Source of the DNA: Christiangramia sp.
GTDB lineage: Bacteria > Bacteroidota > Bacteroidia > Flavobacteriales > Flavobacteriaceae
Assembly: GCF_029937855.1 (NCBI RefSeq)
Contig: NZ_JAPYPC010000005.1
Location: forward strand, 1-54,615
DNA length: 54,615 nt
Reading direction: 5' to 3'
Shown here one piece after another: positions 45,520-53,750 of this stretch; the first letter of the stretch is position 1; each line of letters begins with the position of its first letter. A model generated the notes under the pieces. The model was not told where the DNA came from, searched no databases, and worked only from the letters and a program-made list of their open reading frames with translations. A program made the translations under genes and the position numbers.

Positions 45520-46368
45520 TTAACTACCTATTATTTCCCCTCCATTTACATGAATTACCTGTCCTGTTATATAACTACTATCTTCCGAAGCTAAAAAAAC
45601 ATATGCAGGCCCTACTTCACTGGGTTGACCTGCCCTGCCCATCGGAACTTTTTTTCCAAAATCTGAAATATCATTAAATGTAGAAGGTATGAGTGGGGTC
45701 CAAATTGGGCCGGGAGCTACCGCGTTTACCCTTATATTTTTATCTACCAGCATTTTAGATAGCGACCGCGTAAAACTGACTATAGCTCCTTTAGTACTGG
45801 AATAATCAAGAAGATGTTCGCTCCCGCGATAGGCTGTAACCGAAGTAGTATTGATTATTACCCCTCCTTTTTTTAAATGATCAAGAGCTTTTTTAACGAT
45901 ATAAAAATATGGGTAAAGATTAGTGTCAAAAGTTTTTCTGAACTGGCTTGAACTAATATCCTCCACTTCTCCTTTCGGGAATTGCATGGCAGCATTATTC
46001 ACAAGGATGTCTAGTTTTTCAAAATGACCTATAAAGATTTCTACCAACTCCTTACAAAAATCCTCTTCTTTCAGATCCCCGTGAATCAATAAGCACTCTT
46101 TCCCTTCTTTTTTAACCAGCTCTTTTGTCTTTTGGGCGTCTTCTTCCTCGTCTAAATAGACAATTCCAATATCGGCACCCTCTCTGGCAAAATGAACAGC
46201 AACACTCCTGCCTATTCCACTATCTCCACCAGTTATTAGAACCGCTTTCCCTTCTAATTTACCACTTCCTTTATAATTATCCCTGATAATTTCCGGCTCG
46301 GGATTCATCTTAAATTCATCGCCCGGCTGTTCCTGATCCTGTGGAGGAAATTCCTTATTTTTACTCAT
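45520..46368 (-). CDS. SDR-family oxidoreductase, YhdF/YghA-like
   Basis: 282 residues. A hydrophilic leader (about 40 residues, KEFPPQDQEQPG) precedes the cofactor motif GGDSGIG, then DILVNNAAMQ, NTTSVTAYRG and YSSTKGAIV (catalytic Tyr/Lys), ending SSYITGQVIHVNGGEI. The leader and composition match the YghA/YhdF/glucose-dehydrogenase-like general stress SDR group. First gene of the five-gene operon, 9 bases before DUF421. It may act on the same pathway or be a stress enzyme. Confidence 0.93.
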   Translation of the reverse strand: MSKNKEFPPQDQEQPGDEFKMNPEPEIIRDNYKGSGKLEGKAVLITGGDSGIGRSVAVHFAREGADIGIVYLDEEEDAQKTKELVKKEGKECLLIHGDLKEEDFCKELVEIFIGHFEKLDILVNNAAMQFPKGEVEDISSSQFRKTFDTNLYPYFYIVKKALDHLKKGGVIINTTSVTAYRGSEHLLDYSSTKGAIVSFTRSLSKMLVDKNIRVNAVAPGPIWTPLIPSTFNDISDFGKKVPMGRAGQPSEVGPAYVFLASEDSSYITGQVIHVNGGEIIGS

Positions 46369-46527
46369 GACAATTCCAGCTTGTTAATTACTCAACTCAA
46401 AAAATCTAAATTACAAAGCGATCTTTCTAATTAAATGTTAAGCATTCATAATGATTTCTAAATCTTAGCAGAAGAGAGCAAAACCGCTAAAAAATAGTTC
46501 GTATGGATTAATTCGATAAGTTTGAAT

Positions 46528-47241
46528 ATGAATAAATTCCTAAAAATAGGACATAGAGGCGCGAAAAGCCACTTAGCGGAAAACACCCTGGAAAGTATCC
46601 AGAAAGCACTTTCTATAGGAGTGGATATGGTGGAGATAGACGTACATACATGTGCGAGTGGCGAATTATGGGTGATCCACGATTTCACTCTGGACCGAAC
46701 TACCGACGGAAGCGGGGAAATTGCCAAAAGATCTGCTGAAGAACTGAGCAAACTTAAAGTGGAAGGTTATTTTAAAATTCCTTTATTAACTGAAGTCCTG
46801 GATCTTATTGAAGGAAAATGCACTATAAATATAGAATTAAAAGGACTGAATACTGCTGCTGCGGTTTGTAAAATCGTTCAGGAAAGAGTGAACAGCAAAA
46901 ATTGGAAATATTCAGACTTTATAATTTCCAGCTTTCAGAAGAATGAGCTTTTTGAGGTTCGGAATATAGATAAACAGGTTCCCATCGCCGTGCTAAGTAA
47001 AGCAAGCGTCCCGGAAGCGATTGAACTGGGAAAACGACTTAGCGCCAGTGCCATCCATCCATCTCTGGGAATTATCACCAGGGATAATATAAAATTAAGC
47101 CATGATGCCGGCTTTAAAGTAAATGTATGGACGGTGAATGAAAGAAAGGATATACAACGCATGATAGATTTTGGGGTAGACGGCATTATTTCAGATTATC
47201 CCAACAGGCTGCATAATCCAGTATTAAATCTCAAGCCTTAA
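46528..47241 (+). CDS. Glycerophosphodiester phosphodiesterase
   Basis: About 237 residues from the ATG at 46528. It shows GHRGAKSHLAENTL, VEIDVHTCASGELWVIHD and the INIELKG segment, all metal-binding GDPD landmarks, and closes with WTVNERKDIQRMIDFGVDGI. No signal peptide, so it is cytosolic; it cleaves glycerophosphodiesters to glycerol-3-phosphate and alcohol. A TAAGTTTG box ends 3 bases before the ATG, which could mean a leaderless transcript, or an earlier promoter. Confidence 0.92.
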   Translation: MNKFLKIGHRGAKSHLAENTLESIQKALSIGVDMVEIDVHTCASGELWVIHDFTLDRTTDGSGEIAKRSAEELSKLKVEGYFKIPLLTEVLDLIEGKCTINIELKGLNTAAAVCKIVQERVNSKNWKYSDFIISSFQKNELFEVRNIDKQVPIAVLSKASVPEAIELGKRLSASAIHPSLGIITRDNIKLSHDAGFKVNVWTVNERKDIQRMIDFGVDGIISDYPNRLHNPVLNLKP

Positions 47242-47300
47242 CTAAATTTTCCCGCTTCTTTATATTCTGCCTATTTTTACCTTTTATTAAAACGGGAGAT

Positions 47301-48530
47301 TTGGATTTATACGATATTATAATTGTAGGCGGAGGCGCTGCAGGATTTTTTACCGCCATAAATGCTGCGGAAACTAATTCCAGTCTTAAAATTCTTATTC
47401 TTGAACGCGGCAAAGAAGTGCTTACAAAAGTTCGGGTTTCCGGTGGCGGCCGATGTAATGTAACCCATGCCGAATTTATCCCTTCTGAACTGGTTAAACG
47501 ATATCCAAGAGGAGAAAAAGAGCTGCGTGGCCCTTTTCATAAATTCATGACAGGTGATACGATAAGTTGGTTTGAAGATCGTGGAATTAAACTCAAAACA
47601 GAAGAAGACGGAAGAATGTTCCCTATAACAGATAGTTCTAAAACCATCATAGATTGTTTTAAGCGAGAATGTAAAAAGCTAAATATTGAGGTTAAAACCG
47701 GAGAAAGCCTGAAGGATTTTTCCAGCGAAAATAGTATATGGCAGATCAATACCACTAACTGTAGTTTCAAAGCTTCAAAATTAATGTTAGCAACCGGGAG
47801 TAATTTAAAAATCTGGAATTTACTGGAAAAGATGGGACATTCTATCGTTCCGGCAGTACCTTCCCTTTTTACTTTTAACATCCAGGACACACGGATAAAA
47901 GATCTCGCAGGGATAGCCTTAGATGCTGAAGTAAAAATTTTAAATGAAAAGCTTGAAAGTTCCGGTCCTCTTTTAATCACCCATTGGGGCATGAGCGGAC
48001 CTGCAATTTTAAAACTTTCGGCCTGGGGAGCCAGGGAATTGAACCAGCTAAACTACAATTTCAAAATTCAGGTAAACTGCTTACCGGGTAACACTTCAGA
48101 AGATATTATTACTGAACTCAAGCAGTTAAAATTTTCAATTTCTAAACAGCAGGTGGCAACCCGACCTCAATTTGAACTTCCAAAAAGGCTTTGGCAAAGT
48201 ATCGTTGCAGCTTCAAAAATAAAACAGGAAACAAAATGGGCAGACCTTAACAAGGATCAATTACAGAATTTATCAGAGCAATTGACTTCCGCAGTTTATA
48301 AAGTGAACGGCAAAAGTACTTTTAAAGAAGAATTCGTCACCGCGGGTGGGATCAGCCTGAAAGAAGTGAATTTTAAAACCTTTGAAAGTAAGATTCACAA
48401 AAATTTGTATTTCGCCGGAGAGATTTTAAATATTGATGCGATCACAGGCGGATTTAATTTTCAGAATGCCTGGACGGGAGGATTTTTAGCCGCAAAGGCT
48501 ATGAGTTTAACCTCCATATCTCAAAATTAA
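47301..48530 (+). CDS. HI0933/YhiN-family FAD-dependent oxidoreductase
   Basis: 409 residues. FAD-binding GGGAAGFFTA at the N-terminus, VRVSGGGRCNVTH (typical HI0933 signature) and the terminal GEILNIDAITGGFNFQNAW. Start TTG, with GGGAGA just upstream and no ATG in frame. Members of this family reduce aminoacetone-like compounds or act as flavoprotein oxidoreductases with unsettled physiological role. Its last 32 bases overlap the convergent tspO gene. Confidence 0.92.
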   Translation: MDLYDIIIVGGGAAGFFTAINAAETNSSLKILILERGKEVLTKVRVSGGGRCNVTHAEFIPSELVKRYPRGEKELRGPFHKFMTGDTISWFEDRGIKLKTEEDGRMFPITDSSKTIIDCFKRECKKLNIEVKTGESLKDFSSENSIWQINTTNCSFKASKLMLATGSNLKIWNLLEKMGHSIVPAVPSLFTFNIQDTRIKDLAGIALDAEVKILNEKLESSGPLLITHWGMSGPAILKLSAWGARELNQLNYNFKIQVNCLPGNTSEDIITELKQLKFSISKQQVATRPQFELPKRLWQSIVAASKIKQETKWADLNKDQLQNLSEQLTSAVYKVNGKSTFKEEFVTAGGISLKEVNFKTFESKIHKNLYFAGEILNIDAITGGFNFQNAWTGGFLAAKAMSLTSISQN

Positions 48531-48978
48531 AGGCAATGGCAAATAAAACCCATATTGCATACGGCACTAGCAAATAGGCCGATGAAAGGCTTACTACCTT
48601 AAACCATTTTATGGTAAAGAGTATCAAAATAAATAGCGCGATTAAATCCAACAAGGCAATAAATGGCTTTTCTAAAGCGAAAAAAAGCAAAAACCAGAAT
48701 CCGTTAAGCAATAGCTGAAAGCCAAAATGATATAATGCAGTTTTCACCCATTTATGATAAAAACCTTTACTCCAAACGATACCTGCAGAAACGCCCATTA
48801 ACGCATACATAAGTATCCAGATGGAAATAAAGATATCCTCTCGAATATGGAACCATGGTTTTTCCAGGCTGGGGTACCCATTTTCTAATCCCGTTTGAGT
48901 GGCAACCACACCCATAAAACCAAAAATGAAACAAATCATTACTGCAAAAGAACTTCTTATGAACAGTTTTTTAGTCAT
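48499..48978 (-). CDS. tspO: TspO/MBR-family membrane protein
   Basis: About 159 residues from the ATG at 48978; an in-frame ATG-like extension to 49044 has no homology appearance. Five hydrophobic helices, tryptophan- and phenylalanine-rich, with the typical YPSLEKPWFHI and LLLNGFWFLLFFA motifs. Family members bind porphyrins and cholesterol-like ligands and act as stress sensors. Convergent overlap with the flavoprotein gene and divergent from the mevalonate operon (97 bases apart). Confidence 0.85.
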   Translation of the reverse strand: MTKKLFIRSSFAVMICFIFGFMGVVATQTGLENGYPSLEKPWFHIREDIFISIWILMYALMGVSAGIVWSKGFYHKWVKTALYHFGFQLLLNGFWFLLFFALEKPFIALLDLIALFILILFTIKWFKVVSLSSAYLLVPYAIWVLFAIAFNFEIWRLNS

Positions 48979-49051
48979 AATTGGTTGGTTGGATCTACTA
49001 AAATAGCAATTTATTTGAATTGTTTTAGAAGGAATCCAAGCCATAAAAGTT

Positions 49052-49059
49052 TAACTTTG
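49052..49059 (+). promoter_or_regulatory. Bacteroidota -7 promoter element
   Basis: TAACTTTG matches TAnnTTTG and stands 16 bases before the ATG at 49076, so it probably serves the whole mevalonate operon. Confidence 0.6.
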
Positions 49060-49075
49060 ACAAAAATTTTTGAGG

Positions 49076-50167
49076 ATGACCCCACAGGATTTTATCCCTA
49101 AGAGAGAAGCAAAAAACATAGAAGCCGGTGAAGCTACCTGGCAGTCCCCCAGCAATATAGCTTTAGTAAAATACTGGGGAAAGAAGGAAAATCAAATTCC
49201 CGCCAATCCCTCCATTAGTTTTACGCTGAATAATTGTAAAACTACCACGAGCTTAAAATACGCAAAGAAAAAAGCTGAGTCAGATCCCGCAGATTTTAGC
49301 TTCGACTTCTATTTTGAAGGACAATCAAAGGAAGATTTTAAGCCAAAGGTTTTAAAATTTTTTCAAAGAATACACAACTACTGCCCTTACCTTAAAGAAT
49401 ACAAATTTGAGATCCATAGTGAGAATTCTTTTCCCCATAGCAGTGGAATTGCTTCCTCTGCCAGTGGTATGAGTGCGCTCGCACTTTGTGTAATGGACCT
49501 GGAAAAGAAATTATATCCAGATATAAATGAAGATTTTTTTAATATAAAAACGTCTTTTTTAGCCAGACTGGGTTCCGGTAGCGCTTCGAGAAGTATTGAA
49601 GGACCGTTGGTGGTTTGGGGAAAACATGAAAAAATTAAGGGTTCTTCAGATCTTTTTGGAGAAAAATATCCAGATGAAATTCATGATAATTTCAGGAATT
49701 ACCAGGATACAATTCTATTGGTAGATAAAGGAGAAAAGCAGGTAAGCAGTACCGTGGGACATGATTTAATGCACGAACATCCGTTTGCGGAACAACGCTT
49801 TAAACAAGCAAATGATAATTTAAATAAGCTTATTCCAGTTCTTAAATCGGGAGATCTTTCAGAATTTATTAAAATTATAGAAAGTGAAGCTCTAAGTCTC
49901 CATGCGATGATGATGAGTAGTCTGCCCTATTTTATTTTGATGAAACCAAATACACTTGAGATCATTAATAAGATCTGGTCTTTTAGAAAAAGTACTGATA
50001 TTGCTGTGGGTTTTACACTGGACGCAGGAGCTAATGTACATGTACTATATCCTGAAAACCAAAAAGATAAAGTTTTAGAATTCATTAAGAATGAGTTAGT
50101 TGCATATTGCGAAAACGGACAGTATATTTGCGACCAGGTTGGTGAGGGAGCGAAAAAAATATCCTGA
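49076..50167 (+). CDS. mvaD: Diphosphomevalonate decarboxylase
   Basis: About 363 residues from the ATG at 49076 (a TTG six bases earlier is possible). GHMP superfamily motifs are present: SPSNIALVKYWGK for substrate binding, ENSFPHSSGIASSASGMSAL as the ATP loop, and LARLGSGSASRSI. It converts 5-diphosphomevalonate to isopentenyl diphosphate in the mevalonate pathway. It heads the operon with a DUF4160/DUF2442 pair, a GHMP kinase and a prenyltransferase; its stop overlaps the next start (TGATG). Confidence 0.94.
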   Translation: MTPQDFIPKREAKNIEAGEATWQSPSNIALVKYWGKKENQIPANPSISFTLNNCKTTTSLKYAKKKAESDPADFSFDFYFEGQSKEDFKPKVLKFFQRIHNYCPYLKEYKFEIHSENSFPHSSGIASSASGMSALALCVMDLEKKLYPDINEDFFNIKTSFLARLGSGSASRSIEGPLVVWGKHEKIKGSSDLFGEKYPDEIHDNFRNYQDTILLVDKGEKQVSSTVGHDLMHEHPFAEQRFKQANDNLNKLIPVLKSGDLSEFIKIIESEALSLHAMMMSSLPYFILMKPNTLEIINKIWSFRKSTDIAVGFTLDAGANVHVLYPENQKDKVLEFIKNELVAYCENGQYICDQVGEGAKKIS

Positions 50168-50401
50168 TGCCTACTATTTTGAAACAAAAAGGATTTAGAT
50201 ATTTTTTTTTACTCCAATGAGCACTTGCCAAAGCATACTCATGTAGAGGGAAAAGGTGGAGAAGCTAAAATTGAATTAGATTCATTAACTTTGATTCATG
50301 CTTTTAATTTGAAAAAGAACGATTTAAGTACGATAATTAAAACTATCACAAATCAGCGTTTCTTTTTTATTAGAAAGTGGGATGAATTTTATCAAAAATG
50401 A
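50167..50401 (+). pseudogene. DUF4160 gene with one-base frameshift in a T9 tract
   Basis: Begins with ATG overlapping the mvaD stop and reads MPTILKQKGFRYFF, then a run of nine T (50202-50210) shifts the frame to a TGA at 50218-50220 after 17 codons. With one T fewer the frame continues as YSNEHLPKHTHVEGKGGEAK, IELDSLTLIHAF and VRKWDEF-like FIRKWDEFYQK to a TGA at 50399-50401, which matches DUF4160 (small proteins often paired with DUF2442). It may be inactive, phase-variable by slippage, or a sequencing artefact. No other function can be stated. Confidence 0.8.
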
Positions 50402-50661
50402 ATATTGCTGTAGATTCAAATATTAGAATTGATGAGGTTTTCTTCAGAGATGAAAAGGTTTTTTTTTATCTTAAAGATGGTCGTGAGATTGGAGCACCAT
50501 TAAAATGGTTTCCTAAACTTTTAAAAGCATCTGAAAAAGAACGCTTAGATTTTTCAATTTCCCCTACAGGATACGGGGTACATTGGAATAGGCTGGATGA
50601 AGATCTTTCCGCTTACGGAATGTTACATTATAACAAAGATTTAAATACCAAATCTAAATGA
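50398..50661 (+). CDS. DUF2442 protein
   Basis: 87 residues. Begins MNIAVDSNIRIDEVFFRDEK and contains LKDGREIGAPLKWFPKLLKA and the YGVHWNRLDEDLSAYGML element, the DUF2442 pattern. Its ATG overlaps the DUF4160 stop (ATGA) and its own stop overlaps the kinase start, so the pair is translationally coupled into the mevalonate operon. DUF4160/DUF2442 pairs recur in bacteria and are suspected toxin-antitoxin-like modules. That role is unproven. Confidence 0.85.
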   Translation: MNIAVDSNIRIDEVFFRDEKVFFYLKDGREIGAPLKWFPKLLKASEKERLDFSISPTGYGVHWNRLDEDLSAYGMLHYNKDLNTKSK

Positions 50662-51596
50662 AAGGACCATTATTTTATTCAAAAATCCTACTCTTTGGAG
50701 AATATGGGATCATTAAAGATTCCAAGGGATTATCCATTCCTTATAATTTCTATAAGGGAGCTTTAAAATTAGGTGAGAACCTTGGGAATGAGTCAAAAAA
50801 ATCGAATGAGAATTTAAGGAAATTTACCGCTTATTTGGAAGCTCTTCAGGAGAACAATCCAGATCTGGTACATTTTGACCTTGATGCATTGAGAAAAGAC
50901 ATTTCTAACGGAATGTATTTTGACTCCAGTATCCCACAAGGATATGGTGTTGGCAGTAGCGGTGCTCTAGTAGCAGCTATTTATGACAAATATGCCACAG
51001 ACAAAATTACTGTTCTGGAAAATTTAACAAGAGACAAGCTGTTAAAGCTGAAAAAGATCTTCGGAGAAATGGAGTCTTTTTTTCATGGTAAATCTTCAGG
51101 TCTTGATCCATTGAACTCTTATTTAAGCATTCCAATTCTTATTAATTCAAAAGAAAATATTGAGCCTGCCGGGATTCCATCTCAAACAGAAAATGGTACC
51201 GGAGCTGTATTTTTACTTGATAGTGGTATTACAGGAGAAACCGGTCCCATGGTAAGTATTTTCATGGAAAACATGAAACAGGAACCTTTCAGGAAAATGC
51301 TGAAAGACCAGTTTGTAAAGCAAACAGATGCCTGTGTGGATGATTTTCTTAAAGGAGATGTAAAATCTCTATTTTCGAATGTAAAGAAACTTTCCCACAC
51401 CGTATTGGATAACTTTAAACCTATGATTCCTGCTAAATTTCATAAACTTTGGAAAAAAGGAATCGATACCAACGATTATTATTTAAAACTTTGTGGTTCT
51501 GGTGGTGGCGGTTATATTCTTGGATTTACCGAGGATATTGAAAAGGCCAGGAAAGCTTTGAAGGGTTATAATTTAGAAGTAGTGTATAACTTCTAA
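50658..51596 (+). CDS. GHMP kinase, probably mevalonate kinase
   Basis: 312 residues. GHMP landmarks: ILLFGEYGII at the N-terminus, IPQGYGVGSSGALVAAIYD as ATP-binding loop 2, GKSSGLDPLNSY and LCGSGGGGYILGF as motif 3. The operon with diphosphomevalonate decarboxylase indicates a mevalonate (or phosphomevalonate) kinase; sequence alone does not separate the two. It overlaps the DUF2442 gene by 4 bases. Confidence 0.85.
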   Translation: MKGPLFYSKILLFGEYGIIKDSKGLSIPYNFYKGALKLGENLGNESKKSNENLRKFTAYLEALQENNPDLVHFDLDALRKDISNGMYFDSSIPQGYGVGSSGALVAAIYDKYATDKITVLENLTRDKLLKLKKIFGEMESFFHGKSSGLDPLNSYLSIPILINSKENIEPAGIPSQTENGTGAVFLLDSGITGETGPMVSIFMENMKQEPFRKMLKDQFVKQTDACVDDFLKGDVKSLFSNVKKLSHTVLDNFKPMIPAKFHKLWKKGIDTNDYYLKLCGSGGGGYILGFTEDIEKARKALKGYNLEVVYNF

Positions 51597-51605
51597 ATTC
51601 TACGT

Positions 51606-52511
51606 ATGGCTTCTGCGGCTAATAAGCGCTTACTACTGAAGACCTTCAGCCTTTTTTCTGTAGTTAGAGGCTATAATATCCTGGTAGTAATAATAGCCCA
51701 ATATCTTACTTCTGCATTTATTCTGGCTCATGATAAACCCCTGAGAGAAGTACTCTTTGATCCCAATCTTTTCTTTCTCATCCTGGCTTCTTCCAGCGTG
51801 ATCGCTTCAGGTTACATCATTAATAATTTCTATGACAGCGAAAAGGATTTAATAAACCGTCCTAAAAAAACGATGCTGGACAGGATTGTAAGTCAGCGAA
51901 CTAAACTTTCGGTTTATTTTATCCTGAACTTTGCCTCCATCTTTTTCGCCAGTTACGTATCCTTTAGGGCCGTAGTGTTCTTTTCTATCTATATTTTCGT
52001 CATCTGGCTGTATTCGCACAGACTTAAGAAAATATTATTTCTTGGGAATCTGGTGGCTTCCATTCTTAGTATCACGCCATTCTTTGTCATATTCATTTAT
52101 TATAGGAATTTTGAAACCGTCATTTTTATTCATGCCACCTTTCTTTACTTAATGATCGTGATGCGTGAGCTGGTAAAAGATCTGGAAAATATGCAGGGAG
52201 ACCTCGTTCAAAATTACCAAACTATTCCCCTGGTGTATGGTGAAAAATGGAGTAAATTTTTTCTTTCAATATGTACCGTTCTTGCTATTATTCCCATTTA
52301 TCTGCTTGTTACAAGATTTGAAACCGGATATATGGATTATTACTTCTACATTTCCTTCCTGCTATTGGTAATATTTCTATTGATGTTATATTTCAGCAAA
52401 GCCAAATGGCAATACCTTTTATTACATAATATTCTGAAACTTATCATCGTTACAGGTGTTTTCAGCATCTTATTGATTGATATAGACGAAGTATTAAACC
52501 GGGTTTTTTAG
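51606..52511 (+). CDS. UbiA-family prenyltransferase
   Basis: 301 residues with about eight membrane helices. First aspartate-rich motif NNFYDSEKDLINRPKK (73-88) and a second at RELVKDLENMQGD (around 185). The set resembles geranylgeranylglycerol-phosphate geranylgeranyltransferase-type enzymes, which attach a long prenyl group using the mevalonate-derived pool. It follows the mevalonate kinase by 9 bases, consistent with supply of its prenyl substrate. Acceptor is not determinable. Confidence 0.88.
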   Translation: MASAANKRLLLKTFSLFSVVRGYNILVVIIAQYLTSAFILAHDKPLREVLFDPNLFFLILASSSVIASGYIINNFYDSEKDLINRPKKTMLDRIVSQRTKLSVYFILNFASIFFASYVSFRAVVFFSIYIFVIWLYSHRLKKILFLGNLVASILSITPFFVIFIYYRNFETVIFIHATFLYLMIVMRELVKDLENMQGDLVQNYQTIPLVYGEKWSKFFLSICTVLAIIPIYLLVTRFETGYMDYYFYISFLLLVIFLLMLYFSKAKWQYLLLHNILKLIIVTGVFSILLIDIDEVLNRVF

Positions 52512-52545
52512 GTAAATCCCTCAGCTTAAATCTTTTCTCAAATAC

Positions 52546-52577
52546 TTGGCTTCCTCATTAGGGATGATGTATCTTTG
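52546..52577 (+). promoter_or_regulatory. Complete Bacteroidota promoter
   Basis: TTG (52546-52548), 21 bases, then TATCTTTG (52570-52577); 14 bases before the pseudouridine synthase ATG. Confidence 0.65.
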
Positions 52578-52591
52578 CAAAAAATTAAGCG

Positions 52592-53476
52592 ATGAGCAGA
52601 AACGACAGATCTTCAGGCAAAAATAGCAGGCCATCTGGGAGTAGAGGAAAAAGAACTACTGATGGAAAACATAGCGGAAGACAGGGTGGTGGAGCAATGA
52701 AAAAATCGCATGCACGCGGAAATGCTCCTATAAAACAAAAAATGGAGAAGAGTCCGCTATCAAATTCTGAAGGGATTCGGCTTAATAAATATATTGCCAA
52801 TTCAGGCGTTTGCTCTCGTCGTGATGCAGATATGTACATCGCGGCAGGAAATGTGACCGTAAATGGTAAAACCATTACTGAAATGGGTTATCGCGTGAAA
52901 CTTGAAGACGACGTGCGCTTCGACGGGCGAAGGCTAAATCCCGAAAAACCAGAATATATCTTACTTAACAAACCAGCAGGATTCTTTGTCACTGGAAATC
53001 CTGAAAAAGGGGGAAGAACTGTAATGGAGTTAGTTTCTAAGGCTACTTCAGCAAAGGTTAGCCCGGTAGGAAAACTGGATAATCAAGCGAAAGGCTTGCT
53101 CTTATTTACTAATGACGGTACACTTGCCAAGAAACTTGCCAAGCCGAAAAACGGGATCAGACAAATCTATCAGGTTACATTAAACAAAAATTTGAGCAAA
53201 GAAGATCTCGAAAATATAAAGAAAGGCGTTTACATTGAAGGTTCTAAAGTGATCATTACCAGCATCAGCTTTATTGAAGACAAACCCCACAACGAAGTAG
53301 GCATAGAACTTTACAGTATCAAGGAACATATCGTAACGAGGATATTTAAAAGCTTAGGTTACGAAGTGGAAAGTTTAGACCGTGTTGTTTTTGGCGGACT
53401 CACTAAAAAAGATCTGCCTCGTGGAAGACACCGTAACCTTACTCAGCAAGAAGTGATTAACCTGGGAATGCATTAA
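52592..53476 (+). CDS. 16S/23S rRNA pseudouridine synthase (RsuA/RluB family)
   Basis: 294 residues. A basic disordered N-terminus (about 1-57, Gly/Ser/Arg/Lys-rich) precedes an S4 RNA-binding domain (IRLNKYIANSGVCSRRDA) and the synthase domain, whose catalytic Asp163 lies in VGKLDNQAKGLLLFTNDG. It isomerises a uridine in ribosomal RNA; target site uncertain between RluB/RluE/RsuA types. The basic tail is common in Bacteroidota versions. Own promoter. Confidence 0.93.
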   Translation: MSRNDRSSGKNSRPSGSRGKRTTDGKHSGRQGGGAMKKSHARGNAPIKQKMEKSPLSNSEGIRLNKYIANSGVCSRRDADMYIAAGNVTVNGKTITEMGYRVKLEDDVRFDGRRLNPEKPEYILLNKPAGFFVTGNPEKGGRTVMELVSKATSAKVSPVGKLDNQAKGLLLFTNDGTLAKKLAKPKNGIRQIYQVTLNKNLSKEDLENIKKGVYIEGSKVIITSISFIEDKPHNEVGIELYSIKEHIVTRIFKSLGYEVESLDRVVFGGLTKKDLPRGRHRNLTQQEVINLGMH

Positions 53477-53699
53477 TATTAATTTTCACTTTTCCATTCT
53501 CTTTTTTTAATACATTTACCACGTCAAAAACGGAAGCATTTTATCCTGCTTCTTTTGGATCTTATGTAATTGAACAGAATCTATTTTTTTCAGTCTGATT
53601 TCTTTTCAGCAGTTGTAAATCCAGCACATCACAAATTCTCTGGTGCGATCACGGGATTTCTAAAAACCATTCTTAACATTAATTTACCAGTCGATTCTT

Positions 53700-53728
53700 T
53701 TGACCCTTTAAATTATTCTCTAATTTTT
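53700..53728 (+). promoter_or_regulatory. Near-consensus Bacteroidota promoter
   Basis: TTG (53700-53702), 18 bases, then TAATTTTT (one mismatch to TAnnTTTG) at 53721-53728, 22 bases before the TTG start of the next gene. Confidence 0.55.
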
Positions 53729-53750
53729 AGCCTTAAATCTATTTAAGACC

